Source: Rhodococcus sp. IEGM 1381 (GTDB lineage: Bacteria > Actinomycetota > Actinomycetes > Mycobacteriales > Mycobacteriaceae). From it: DNA of 32,532 nt. Position 1 is the first letter of the stretch. Each line of letters starts with the position of its first letter. A program made the position numbers and the translations under genes. The notes beneath the pieces were generated by a model that was given only the letters and a program-made list of their open reading frames with translations, was not told where the DNA came from and made no database searches. Where the stretch lies: NCBI RefSeq assembly GCF_030056795.1, contig NZ_JASHKQ010000026.1:1-32532 (forward strand). Reading direction: 5' to 3'. Of the stretch, positions 14,691 to 22,356 are shown piece after piece.

Positions 14691-15449
14691 CGACGCAGTC
14701 CCGTTATGCCGAGCCCGGTGTTCGTTGCCGTTCTCGCTGTCGCAGGAGTGGGCGGCGCGCTTGCCTGGACGGCCGAGGACGTTACGTCCTTCTCGGCGCG
14801 GCTCGGGGTGTTCGTTCTGGTCCTCGCCGGCTGGATTGCCTCGGTGTGCTTGCACGAGTTCGGCCACGCCTTCACCGCATTTCGCGCCGGAGATCGCGAA
14901 GTCGAGCTCCGCGGCTACCTGACGCTCAACCCGCTGAAGTACACCCATCCGTTGCTCTCGATCGTCCTGCCGGTGGTGTTCATCGCGATCGGCGGAATCG
15001 GCCTGCCGGGCGGCGCCGTGTACCTGCGCACCGGCCAGTTCTCGGCGTCGACGCAACGGCGCATCGCCCTGGCCGGCCCGTTCGCCAATGCCGTTGTCGC
15101 CGTTGCACTTCTGGTCGTCATCAGACTGTTCGGCACCGACGGCACCCACGCCGCATTCTGGTACGGGCTCAGCTTCCTGGCGTTCCTGCAGATAATGGCC
15201 ACCATCCTGAACCTGATTCCTGTGCCGGGACTCGACGGGTACGCCGCACTGGAGCCCTCGCTCTCACCCGCGACGAGGGCATCGCTGGCCCAGTTCAAGA
15301 CGTACGGCTTGCTCGTACTCGTGGCCTTGCTGTTCGTGCCCGCAGTCAACTCCGCATTCTTCGGAGCGATCTACACCCTGTTCGGGCTGTCCGGTGTTCC
15401 CGAGTTCTTCGCCGGCAACGGCAACTACCTGATGCGATTCTGGGCCTGA
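14676..15449 (+). CDS. Site-2 protease family (M50) membrane metalloprotease
   Basis: A 257-residue membrane protein with about six hydrophobic segments. H60-E61-F-G-H64 in the second segment is the zinc-binding HExxH motif. N-L-I-P-V-P-G-L-D-G (D187) supplies the third ligand in a later segment. Both are the signature of M50/site-2 proteases, which cut substrates within the membrane. There is no PDZ domain, as in the short Rv0359-type branch. Position next to a Rv0358-like gene and purA supports orthology with Rv0359. The ATG lies 16 bp after the upstream stop because of a tandem duplication; the ancestral junction was probably an ATGA overlap. Substrate unknown. Confidence 0.88.
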   Translation: MTVPLRRSPVMPSPVFVAVLAVAGVGGALAWTAEDVTSFSARLGVFVLVLAGWIASVCLHEFGHAFTAFRAGDREVELRGYLTLNPLKYTHPLLSIVLPVVFIAIGGIGLPGGAVYLRTGQFSASTQRRIALAGPFANAVVAVALLVVIRLFGTDGTHAAFWYGLSFLAFLQIMATILNLIPVPGLDGYAALEPSLSPATRASLAQFKTYGLLVLVALLFVPAVNSAFFGAIYTLFGLSGVPEFFAGNGNYLMRFWA

Positions 15450-15572
15450 CACTTCGCTCGGTAGCGGAACAAGCTGCACGGTATCGAACGCGATCGACGG
15501 GATTCCGAAAATTCGGGCAGGTTCTGCGCATTCTTTCCCAACACTGTCGGTGCCGGGTCGCATAATTTCCGC

Positions 15573-16043
15573 ATGACGACGTGGAACGAGTTTTCGACTG
15601 CAGCCCCGAACTTGGCATCGGCGGTCAGGGCCAGATTCACCGCCCACAAACACCATGTTCTTGCGACGCTACGAGCAGACGGCTCACCGCGAGTGAGCGG
15701 AACCGAGGTGGAGTTCGACGCCAGCGGCGTACTGCGCCTCGGGTCGATGCTCGGCGCGGTCAAAGCGCGAGACCTGCAGCGCGACGGACGGTTCGCGCTG
15801 CACAGCAATCCGGGTCACCACTCCATGGACGGCGGTGATGCAAAGATCAGCGGAGTTGCCGTCGAGATCACCGATCCGGCTGTGCTGCAACCGATATTCG
15901 ACGCCGCGCCGGGCGAACTGGTGCCGTATCACGTGTTCGATCTCGACATCACCGAGATCGTGCTGACGTCCCTGGTGGACGATCACATGCAGATCGACGT
16001 GTGGCGTCCGGGTGACGCCGAGGTTCGTACCGTCACCAGGTGA
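15573..16043 (+). CDS. Pyridoxamine 5'-phosphate oxidase-fold (PPOX) family protein
   Basis: A 156-residue split-barrel flavin-binding type protein. H-H-V-L-A-T-L-R-A-D-G-S-P-R-V-S-G is the typical first two strands of the PPOX family, and L-G-S-M...K-A-R-D-L-Q-R-D fits the following cofactor-binding turn. Actinobacteria have many such proteins using FMN, F420 or heme, and the cofactor cannot be settled here. The gene overlaps the convergent CDF gene by 11 bp at the 3' ends. It is one of three genes breaking the otherwise Mtb-like order between the M50 protease and the DUF3151 gene. ATG 15573 has no clear ribosome site. Confidence 0.8.
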   Translation: MTTWNEFSTAAPNLASAVRARFTAHKHHVLATLRADGSPRVSGTEVEFDASGVLRLGSMLGAVKARDLQRDGRFALHSNPGHHSMDGGDAKISGVAVEITDPAVLQPIFDAAPGELVPYHVFDLDITEIVLTSLVDDHMQIDVWRPGDAEVRTVTR

Positions 16044-16962
16044 GCTCTTCCTTGCACGTCCGACCGTGCGCCGCCGGCTCGACCTGCACCGTGGCGTGGT
16101 CGAGTCCGTAGGTGGACAACAACGACTTGGCACGATCGAGCACCATCGACGACGACCCCTCGCACTCGAGATGCACTGTGGCCACATCCATTCCGGTGGT
16201 GAGCGTCCACACGTGCAGGTCGTGCACTCCGGTCACTCCGGGAAGTGCGCTCAGGTCCCCTGTCAACGCGTCCACGTCGACGTCTGCTGGACTGGCCTGG
16301 GTGAGAATGCGTAGCGCCGAGCCGGCCAGCTTGATCGCTCGCGGGATCACCCACAGAGAAATCAACACACCCACGACGATGTCCACCCAGGTCCACTGGA
16401 ACAGCAGCATCAGCACACCGCCGACGAGCACCCCGACACTGCCGACCGCGTCGGCCAGGACTTCCATGTATGCGCCGCGGACCGCGAGCGAATCCTTGGC
16501 GTCGCCGCGAATGAGCAGCATGACAACGATATTGGCCGCGAGACCGGCCGCCGCTGTGAGAATGAGTGGTAGGCCCGGGATTTCGGGAGCATCACCGATC
16601 CTAGATATCGCCTCGTACATGATGAAGGCCGCAACACCCAGCAGCAGAACAGCATTGGCGATGGCGGTCAACACCTCGGCGCGGTGCCAGCCGAAAGTTC
16701 TTGCCGCGGCGGCGCTTCCCTTACGTGCCAGCAGAAGTGCAATCAATCCCATGGACATACCGAGTACGTCGGTGAGCATGTGGCCGGCATCGGCGAGCAG
16801 TCCGAGCGAACCGATCGCCAGCGCGACGGTTGCCTCGACGACGAGGAACACCGCCAGAATCGCCAGCGCCACGACCATCTTGCGAACGCGGGACCTGGGT
16901 GGACCCGCCCCTGCGGACGAATGACCGCCCACTCCGTGACTGTGTCCGTGACCGGCGCCCAT
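16033..16962 (-). CDS. Cation diffusion facilitator family transporter (CzcD/ZitB-like)
   Basis: A 309-residue transporter with a His-rich N-terminus (G-H-G-H-S-H), six membrane segments and a cytoplasmic C-terminal domain containing H-D-L-H-V-W-T-L-T. The TM2 metal site is intact: D58-A-G-H61-M-L-T-D65. In TM5 the usual H-x-x-x-D is E167-V-L-A-D171, so Glu replaces His at one ligand position. CDF proteins export Zn2+ or related divalent ions from the cytoplasm by proton exchange; the Glu could shift selectivity. A palindrome 43 bp upstream may be the operator of a metal sensor. Start ATG 16962. The 3' end overlaps the PPOX gene. Confidence 0.93.
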   Translation of the reverse strand: MGAGHGHSHGVGGHSSAGAGPPRSRVRKMVVALAILAVFLVVEATVALAIGSLGLLADAGHMLTDVLGMSMGLIALLLARKGSAAAARTFGWHRAEVLTAIANAVLLLGVAAFIMYEAISRIGDAPEIPGLPLILTAAAGLAANIVVMLLIRGDAKDSLAVRGAYMEVLADAVGSVGVLVGGVLMLLFQWTWVDIVVGVLISLWVIPRAIKLAGSALRILTQASPADVDVDALTGDLSALPGVTGVHDLHVWTLTTGMDVATVHLECEGSSSMVLDRAKSLLSTYGLDHATVQVEPAAHGRTCKEELTW

Positions 16963-17004
16963 GACTCCCCCTTGCGTACCTGTAGCTGCTTCCGGCAGTC
17001 ACCA

Positions 17005-17022
17005 TATGCGTACATACGCATA
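17005..17022. promoter_or_regulatory. Perfect 8-2-8 palindrome upstream of the CDF gene
   Basis: TATGCGTA (17005-17012), CA, TACGCATA (17015-17022). It lies 43 bp upstream of the transporter start in the short gap to the FUSC gene, where an operator would be expected. The cognate regulator is not in the window. Confidence 0.5.
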
Positions 17023-17056
17023 CATGCAATGGTTCCGCGCCGCTACAGGCTCTGGT

Positions 17057-18226
17057 TCACACCTCGGGCGGAACGTGCGGGTTCTTCACCGTCGGAGGAA
17101 GGGTCGCCAGCGCCGAAATGCGCTTGAGGCCCGCGACCTGCAACAAGTCGACGATGATCGACCGCAGTTGAGCCAGCACCACGGTCGCCGACAGGCCGGC
17201 ATTCGAGATCAACTCCGGCTTGGCACCGGCGGCAACCGAACGCAACACCCGCGCAGCCTCCGCCGCATCCGGCTTCTGTCCCGGATCGGCGAGAATCATC
17301 TGGCGTAGGACTTCCACCGCATGCGCCAGCTTCTCCACCTCGTCGACGACCCGTGGATCGAGAATCTCGTCGTCTCGCACCAGCGTCAGCGACCGCCGAG
17401 CGAGCACCCGAATGTTGCGGACGGCATTGTCGATGGGATCGGCCGTCGCCGCGAGCGCGGCCAAACGATTGCGGTGATTCCAGTACATCGGCGAGATCCG
17501 GGCAATTTCCCGGCCGCCCTTGAGGTCGGTTCGGAGCGCATCGATACCCGACTGTGTTGCACGCGCCTTACGCAACGCATCCTCGATCGGTTTGGGATCG
17601 TTCGCCACCAAACCGTCGGCCACCTTTTGCAACACACTGGAAGCCGTAGCCAGAACGTTCGCCGCATCCTTGCGCGCACGCCACACCGGATGCGTCGGAA
17701 TCAACGCCACGATCGCAATGCCCACCAGACCACCGACCAACGCGTCGACCATACGGTTGGGGCCACCCATGTTGCCCGGCGGGATAAGGGTCGCCACCAG
17801 CACCGCGGATGATCCGGCCTGCATCGCGATGATCGGACCACCGTCGAGGAACACCGCGGCCGACATCGCCAACACGACCACCAACGCGATCTGCCACGGC
17901 CCGCTACCGATCAACGAGATGAGCAGATCTCCGATGCCGATGCCCACCGTCACTCCGACGACGAGCTCCGCCGATCGGCGCAGGCGAGCACCGAGCGAGA
18001 CGCCCAGCGAGACGACAGCGGCGATCGGAGCGAAGAACGGGCTCTGGTGACCGACGATGTCCGTCGCGACGAACCACGCCACACCTGCCGCCAACGCACA
18101 CTGAATGATGGGCAGCAGCGACAACTTCAGCCGAGCACTGCCCGACTTCAGCCGGGTCCGGCCTCGCGCCCGGCTGGCGCGGGCCCGATCAGCCCAGGCC
18201 GAGCGCTTCTGCTGCCTTGGGGTCAC
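17057..18226 (-). CDS. FUSC family membrane protein (aromatic acid exporter-like)
   Basis: A protein of about 389 residues. A basic N-terminus (R/K/A-rich, about 1-34) leads into six membrane segments (about 35-55, 62-80, 86-107, 110-127, 130-148, 158-177). A long soluble helical C-terminal half follows, the half-size layout of the FUSC/ArAE family linked to export of aromatic or other organic acids. S-P-F-F-A-P-I-A-A-V-V in the second segment and R-x-x-E/G-V-V-G-V-T-V-G-I in the third are typical. The start is inferred: GTG 18226 lies 38 bp inside the upstream DUF3151 gene on the same strand, with a purine-rich stretch before it. Starts further upstream would read long through that gene. Substrate unknown. 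Confidence 0.78.
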   Translation of the reverse strand: MTPRQQKRSAWADRARASRARGRTRLKSGSARLKLSLLPIIQCALAAGVAWFVATDIVGHQSPFFAPIAAVVSLGVSLGARLRRSAELVVGVTVGIGIGDLLISLIGSGPWQIALVVVLAMSAAVFLDGGPIIAMQAGSSAVLVATLIPPGNMGGPNRMVDALVGGLVGIAIVALIPTHPVWRARKDAANVLATASSVLQKVADGLVANDPKPIEDALRKARATQSGIDALRTDLKGGREIARISPMYWNHRNRLAALAATADPIDNAVRNIRVLARRSLTLVRDDEILDPRVVDEVEKLAHAVEVLRQMILADPGQKPDAAEAARVLRSVAAGAKPELISNAGLSATVVLAQLRSIIVDLLQVAGLKRISALATLPPTVKNPHVPPEV

Positions 18227-18614
18227 AGTCTTCGAGGAGGTCGAGGCAGCGGGCGTACTCGTCGCTCTCGTTGATGTCGCGGGCGGCTTTGGCGAGGACT
18301 GCGACGCATCGGAGGAATCCGCGGTTGGGCTCATGGCTGTACGGGACCGGCCCGAATCCCTTCCATCCATTACGACGCAACTGGTCCAGACCTCGGTGAT
18401 ATCCGGTACGCGCATAGGCGTACGCGGTGATGGTGGCACCCGATTCGAGCGCGCCCTCGGCGAGATATGCCCACGCGATGGACGCCGTCGGATGCGCAGC
18501 TGCGACCGTCTCGGGGGCCTCGTGATTGAGCAGTGCGGATTCGGCCTCGTCGTCGCCGGGCAACAGTGTGGGTTGGGGTCCGAGCAGATCACCGAAAGAA
18601 GTCATGGCGCTCAT
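18189..18614 (-). CDS. DUF3151 domain-containing protein (Rv0360c-like)
   Basis: A 141-residue soluble helical protein. The central stretch A-Y-A-Y-A-R-T-G-Y-H-R-G-L-D-Q-L-R-R-N-G and the following G-F-G-P-V-P-Y-S-H-E-P-N are strongly conserved marks of this actinobacterial family (DUF3151; M. tuberculosis Rv0360c). The rest reads like a helical-repeat, TPR-like array ending in C-L-D-L-L-E-D-C-D-P. Function unknown. It diverges from the Rv0361-like gene, as in Mtb. The start is ATG 18614 (A-G-G-G-G four bases upstream) or ATG 18605. The 3' end overlaps the FUSC start by 38 bp, so the two may be co-transcribed. Confidence 0.88.
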   Translation of the reverse strand: MSAMTSFGDLLGPQPTLLPGDDEAESALLNHEAPETVAAAHPTASIAWAYLAEGALESGATITAYAYARTGYHRGLDQLRRNGWKGFGPVPYSHEPNRGFLRCVAVLAKAARDINESDEYARCLDLLEDCDPKAAEALGLG

Positions 18615-18753
18615 TGTGCCCCTACGTCACCGAATCGTGTCCGAACACCCCCGCATCGCTCGCGTCGAGCTGCGGAGACGGTCGATAGGCTGCCAGCTGA
18701 CGAAATTTCAGACATACCGCTCTTGCGAGAATTCGGTGAACGAGGGAGAACGC

Positions 18754-19566
18754 ATGCCGGACGAAAAGAAGAATGCGCCCTCCGAGGCCGACGCCGCCAC
18801 CGAGAAAATCGAGCTGACGAAGAAACTGGCAGCACCGACAGAGAATTCCAGCACCGAGAAGGTTGTCACGCCGCCCGCGGACGAACGGGCGGCACCGGTC
18901 GCGAAACCGATCGCGGCACCGCGTCGTATTCCGCCGCGAAACACCGGAGCTGGTTCCTCGAAAGCTGTTGCGGCAGAGGAGAAAGCTGTTGCGGCAGAAC
19001 GGAAAGCGCCGGCAGTGGCGCCGCCACCGGTCGGGCCCCGCAAGATCGAGCCACAGCAGGTCGGTGTGAAGCAGGTCGGTGCCAAGCAGGCAGTTCCCCA
19101 GCGCGTCGGACCGCCGCCCGCGGAGCCACGGAAGCCGAGCCACAAGAATTGGTGGGCGGCACTGGTGGCCGCGGTGGTCGTAATCGCAGCGGTTGCCGCT
19201 GGGGCATACCTGCTGATCGACCGCACGAGCGAGGACAACTCACCGGAAGCGCAGATCCGGTCGACCGTCGAATCGTTCACCAGAGCGCTGGCCACCGGTG
19301 ACCTGGCCACGCTCCGCAGCACTTCGTGCGGCGACCTGGCGACCTTTTACCGCGACATCCCAGACGCCGAGTTCGCCGACGTCCACCGCGTCTCCGTCGA
19401 ACAGGGCAGTATCCCGACGGTCGACAGCATCGACGCCATTCAGGTCACCGACGCCACCACCGCGATCGCGCAGGTGATCGCGCACACCGACGCCAATCCC
19501 AACGATCGGTCGCCGCGCACCTTCGACCTACGCCTGGAAGGCGATCAGTGGAAGGTGTGCAGCTGA
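18754..19566 (+). CDS. Single-pass membrane protein with Pro/Ala/Lys-rich cytoplasmic region and NTF2-like extracellular domain (Rv0361-like)
   Basis: A 270-residue protein. Residues 1-130 are disordered and rich in K, A, P and E, with short repeats (K-A-V-A-A-E-E twice in tandem around 70-83; K-Q-V-G-V/A around 105-112). One TM spans about 134-155. The outer domain (about 165-270) has the order and I-R-S-T-V-E-S-F-T-R-A-L-A-T-G-D start of NTF2-like/DUF4878-type domains, ending W-K-V-C. Two or three cysteines in it may pair. Function unknown. Its place between DUF3151 and fba matches Rv0361. ATG 18754 has GAGGGAG about five bases upstream. Confidence 0.85.
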   Translation: MPDEKKNAPSEADAATEKIELTKKLAAPTENSSTEKVVTPPADERAAPVAKPIAAPRRIPPRNTGAGSSKAVAAEEKAVAAERKAPAVAPPPVGPRKIEPQQVGVKQVGAKQAVPQRVGPPPAEPRKPSHKNWWAALVAAVVVIAAVAAGAYLLIDRTSEDNSPEAQIRSTVESFTRALATGDLATLRSTSCGDLATFYRDIPDAEFADVHRVSVEQGSIPTVDSIDAIQVTDATTAIAQVIAHTDANPNDRSPRTFDLRLEGDQWKVCS

Positions 19567-19584
19567 CGCTGCAGTGGCGCGGGC

Positions 19585-19604
19585 AAGTGCCACAAGGGGC
19601 ACTT
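19585..19604. terminator. Short hairpin between the Rv0361-like gene and fba
   Basis: AAGTGCC (19585-19591) pairs with GGCACTT (19598-19604) around a 6-nt loop, between two convergent stops. A 14-bp palindrome (19617-19630) also covers the fba stop. Bidirectional termination is inferred. Confidence 0.5.
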
Positions 19605-19621
19605 ATCCACACCACTGCCGG

Positions 19622-20662
19622 CTAGCCGGCACTCACGCTGCGGCCGGCGGACTTGAGGTCGTTGCACGCCTCGACGACACGGGCCGTCATGCCGGCCTCG
19701 GCCTTCTTGAGGTAGCTGCGCGGGTCGTATGCCTTCTTGTTGCCGACCTCGCCGTCCACCTTCAGCACACCGTCGTAGTTGGAGAAGAAGTGCCCGGCGA
19801 TGGGACGGCTGAACGCGTACTGGGTGTCGGTGTCGACGTTCATCTTCACGACGCCGTATTCGAGGGCCTCGTCGATCTCGCTCTTCGCCGAGCCCGATCC
19901 GCCGTGGAAGACGAAATCGAACGGCTTGGAACCCGATGCCAGACCGAGCTTCTCCGTCGCCACCTTCTGGCCGTCGGCGAGCACGGAAGGCTTGAGCTTG
20001 ACGTTGCCCGGCTTGTACACGCCGTGCACGTTGCCGAAGGTGGCCGCCAGCAGGTACCGCGAGCCCGCGTCCCCTGCACCGAGCGCCTCGACGGTCTTGA
20101 GGAAGTCTTCGTTCGAGGTGTAGAGCTTGTCGTTGATCTCGGCCTCGACACCGTCTTCCTCGCCGCCGACGACACCGATCTCCACCTCGAGAATGATGTT
20201 CGCAGCCGCAGCGCGGGCGAGCAGATCCTTGGCGATCTCGAGGTTCTCGTCGATCGGGATGGCCGAGCCGTCCCACATGTGCGACTGGAACAGCGGGTTC
20301 TTGCCTGCGTCGACGCGTTCCTGCGAGATCGCGATCAGCGGACGCACGTACGTGTCCAGCTTGTCCTTGGGGCAGTGGTCGGTGTGCAGAGCGATGGTGA
20401 CGTCGTACTTGGCGGCGATCACATGTGCGAACTCGGCGAGCGCCACGGCACCGACGACCATGTCCTTGATACCGAGCCCGGAGCCGAACTCGGCACCACC
20501 GGTCGAGAACTGGATGATGCCGTCGCTACCCGCGTCGGCGAATCCCTTGATGGCGGCGTTGATGGACTCGGAACCCACACAGTTGATTGCCGGAAAAGCG
20601 AACTTGTGTTCCTTCGCCCGGCCCAGCATCTCGGCGTAGACCTCGGGAGTTGCGATAGGCAC
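19622..20662 (-). CDS. fba: Class II fructose-bisphosphate aldolase
   Basis: A 346-residue class II aldolase, the usual length for actinobacteria (Mtb Fba is about 344). Key features are A-L-H-T-D-H (catalytic D95 and zinc ligand H96), S-H-M-W-D-G-S, a glutamate-rich zinc site V-E-I-G-V-V-G-G-E-E-D-G, the zinc-ligand region T-F-G-N-V-H-G-V-Y, and H-G-G-S-G-S for phosphate binding. It catalyses the reversible cleavage of fructose 1,6-bisphosphate to DHAP and glyceraldehyde 3-phosphate in glycolysis/gluconeogenesis. The start is GTG 20662 with GGAGG eight bases upstream. Divergent from the DedA genes, as in Mtb. Confidence 0.97.
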   Translation of the reverse strand: MPIATPEVYAEMLGRAKEHKFAFPAINCVGSESINAAIKGFADAGSDGIIQFSTGGAEFGSGLGIKDMVVGAVALAEFAHVIAAKYDVTIALHTDHCPKDKLDTYVRPLIAISQERVDAGKNPLFQSHMWDGSAIPIDENLEIAKDLLARAAAANIILEVEIGVVGGEEDGVEAEINDKLYTSNEDFLKTVEALGAGDAGSRYLLAATFGNVHGVYKPGNVKLKPSVLADGQKVATEKLGLASGSKPFDFVFHGGSGSAKSEIDEALEYGVVKMNVDTDTQYAFSRPIAGHFFSNYDGVLKVDGEVGNKKAYDPRSYLKKAEAGMTARVVEACNDLKSAGRSVSAG

Positions 20663-20833
20663 GGCGTCATTCCTCCATTGAAAGTTCGATTGTGTCCCGT
20701 GCAGTATGGCAACTACCGGGCCCGGGTGTCGTGCATACCCGCTCTTGCAGGGGCCGCGAAGCGTCGTCCTATTCATGGTCGCGCGTCACCAACTGTTCAG
20801 GAGTTGCCAGTTTCGGCCGGTAGTGTGGGCGCG

Positions 20834-21565
20834 GTGAGTCTTCTAGCTGCCTCGGAATCGGTGACGACCAATCTGGCCCTGTTACCTGGATTCCTCGACC
20901 CGGTGAACCTGCTCAACTCTTTCGGGCACTGGGTGCTCATCGGGCTCCTGCTGGTGGTGTTCATCGAGTCGGGCCTACTGTTCCCGCTGCTACCAGGCGA
21001 TTCCTTGCTCTTCACGGCCGGGTTGATCGCAGCGTCGAAGTCCACCGAGATCGAGCCGTTCGCATCGATCTGGACGCTCGTCATCCTCATTCCGATCGCG
21101 GCGATTCTCGGCGATCAGGTCGGCTTCCTCATCGGAACCAAGGGCGGTGCCGCTCTCTTCAAGAGCAACGACGCGCGATTCTTCAAGAAGAAATACATCG
21201 ACGAGTCGCACCTGTTCTTCGAGAAGCACGGTCCGATCACCATCATCCTTGCGCGCTTCGTTCCGATCGTGCGGACATTTGCTCCGGTCGTCGCCGGTGC
21301 GTCGCACATGAAGTACTCGCTGTTCCTCACCTACAACGTCGTCGGCGGCATCCTCTGGGGCGCGGGCGTGACGGTGTTGGGGTACCTGCTCGGGCAGATC
21401 GCGTTCATCCGCGAGCACGTCGACATCATCTTCCTGATCATCGTGGCCGTCTCCGTACTGCCCATCGTCATCGAGGTCGGCAAGCGAATGATCAGGGCCC
21501 GTAAGACTCCGCTCGGCGAGGCAGCCGACGCGATCGAGGCCGACGCCCCGGACACCAAGTCCTGA
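20834..21565 (+). CDS. DedA family membrane protein (first of a tandem pair)
   Basis: A 243-residue DedA/VTT-type protein. F-I-E-S-G-L-L-F-P-L-L-P-G-D-S-L-L-F is the family's re-entrant E...P-G-D motif. G-D-Q-V-G-F-L-I-G follows, and F-x-x-R-F-V-P-I-V-R-T-F-A-P-V-V-A-G carries the essential arginines. DedA proteins maintain membrane homeostasis, in studied cases as lipid (undecaprenyl phosphate or phosphatidylethanolamine) scramblases or flippases. The start is GTG 20834 (or GTG 20825). TAGTGT at 20821-20826, seven bases before GTG, fits a TANNNT -10 element of a leaderless transcript. Position after fba matches Rv0364. A second DedA gene follows 16 bp later. Confidence 0.9.
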   Translation: MSLLAASESVTTNLALLPGFLDPVNLLNSFGHWVLIGLLLVVFIESGLLFPLLPGDSLLFTAGLIAASKSTEIEPFASIWTLVILIPIAAILGDQVGFLIGTKGGAALFKSNDARFFKKKYIDESHLFFEKHGPITIILARFVPIVRTFAPVVAGASHMKYSLFLTYNVVGGILWGAGVTVLGYLLGQIAFIREHVDIIFLIIVAVSVLPIVIEVGKRMIRARKTPLGEAADAIEADAPDTKS

Positions 21566-21581
21566 TAGAGATCTTCCGAAA

Positions 21582-22304
21582 GTGATCGAGCCTGTGCATT
21601 CGATTACCACCACTCTGAGCGCATCGGCGCTGCAGGACGTGTCCACGCAAGCAGCCGGTAGCTTCGGTCCACTCCAGACGGCGGGCCCCCTCGTCGTGTG
21701 GGTCGTCGTGATGGCTTTCGTGTTCATCGAATGCGCAGTGATCATCGGCCTGTTCCTACCCGGGGATTCGATGCTGATCACAGCGGGCATCGTCATGGCG
21801 ACGCACGCGTCGGGCACCGGGCACATCTGGGCACTCTCGGTCGGTGCGATGGTGGCCGCAATCGCGGGCAACCAGGTGGGGTACATGATCGGCCACCGAA
21901 CCGGCTCGACGCTGGTGGCCCGAAAAAATGGCAAGTACCTCAACACCAAGAACCTGCACAAGGTGAATCTGCTGCTCGAGAAGCACGGATTCTGGGCGGT
22001 GCTCGTTGCGCGCTGGATTCCCTGGGTGCGCACACTGTGCCCACTGGTTGCCGGTGCCGCGAAGATGGATCACCGCAAGTACACGATCGCCAGCACCCTC
22101 GGCGCAATCATCTGGGCTCCGGTGTTGCTGCTGATCGGGTTCTACTTCGGCTCGTTCATCGAAGGCATCCCGTGGCTGATGCCTTTCGTCCTGATCAGCA
22201 TGATCGTGCTGCTCGTCGTCGGAACCGGGCTCGGTATCTGGCAGTACCGCAAAGAAATGGCTCGGCCCGAAGAGGCCATCGAGGTCGAAGAGGTCGTCGA
22301 GTAG
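21582..22304 (+). CDS. DedA family membrane protein (second of a tandem pair)
   Basis: A 240-residue DedA paralogue. F-I-E-C-A-V-I-I-G-L-F-L-P-G-D-S is the re-entrant motif, followed by G-N-Q-V-G-Y-M-I-G-H and A-R-W-I-P-W-V-R-T-L-C-P-L-V-A-G with the conserved arginines. It has about five to six hydrophobic segments and an acidic C-terminal tail (E-E-A-I-E-V-E-E-V-V-E). It starts at GTG 21582, 16 bp after the first DedA gene, so the two form an operon. The copies are diverged, especially in the N-terminal 35 residues, so this is an old duplication or two subfamilies rather than a recent copy. A hetero-oligomer or distinct lipid targets are possible. Confidence 0.9.
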   Translation: MIEPVHSITTTLSASALQDVSTQAAGSFGPLQTAGPLVVWVVVMAFVFIECAVIIGLFLPGDSMLITAGIVMATHASGTGHIWALSVGAMVAAIAGNQVGYMIGHRTGSTLVARKNGKYLNTKNLHKVNLLLEKHGFWAVLVARWIPWVRTLCPLVAGAAKMDHRKYTIASTLGAIIWAPVLLLIGFYFGSFIEGIPWLMPFVLISMIVLLVVGTGLGIWQYRKEMARPEEAIEVEEVVE

Positions 22305-22356
22305 GGAACGACCTAGAACCCGGCGGGAGTGGAGCCTGCGGAACGACCTAGAACCC
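22305..22356. repeat. 17-bp direct repeat at the GH76 3' end
   Basis: GGAACGACCTAGAACCC occurs at 22305-22321 and 22340-22356 (period 35). The second copy carries the GH76 stop codon, so the first looks like a duplicated fragment of that gene end. Confidence 0.85.
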
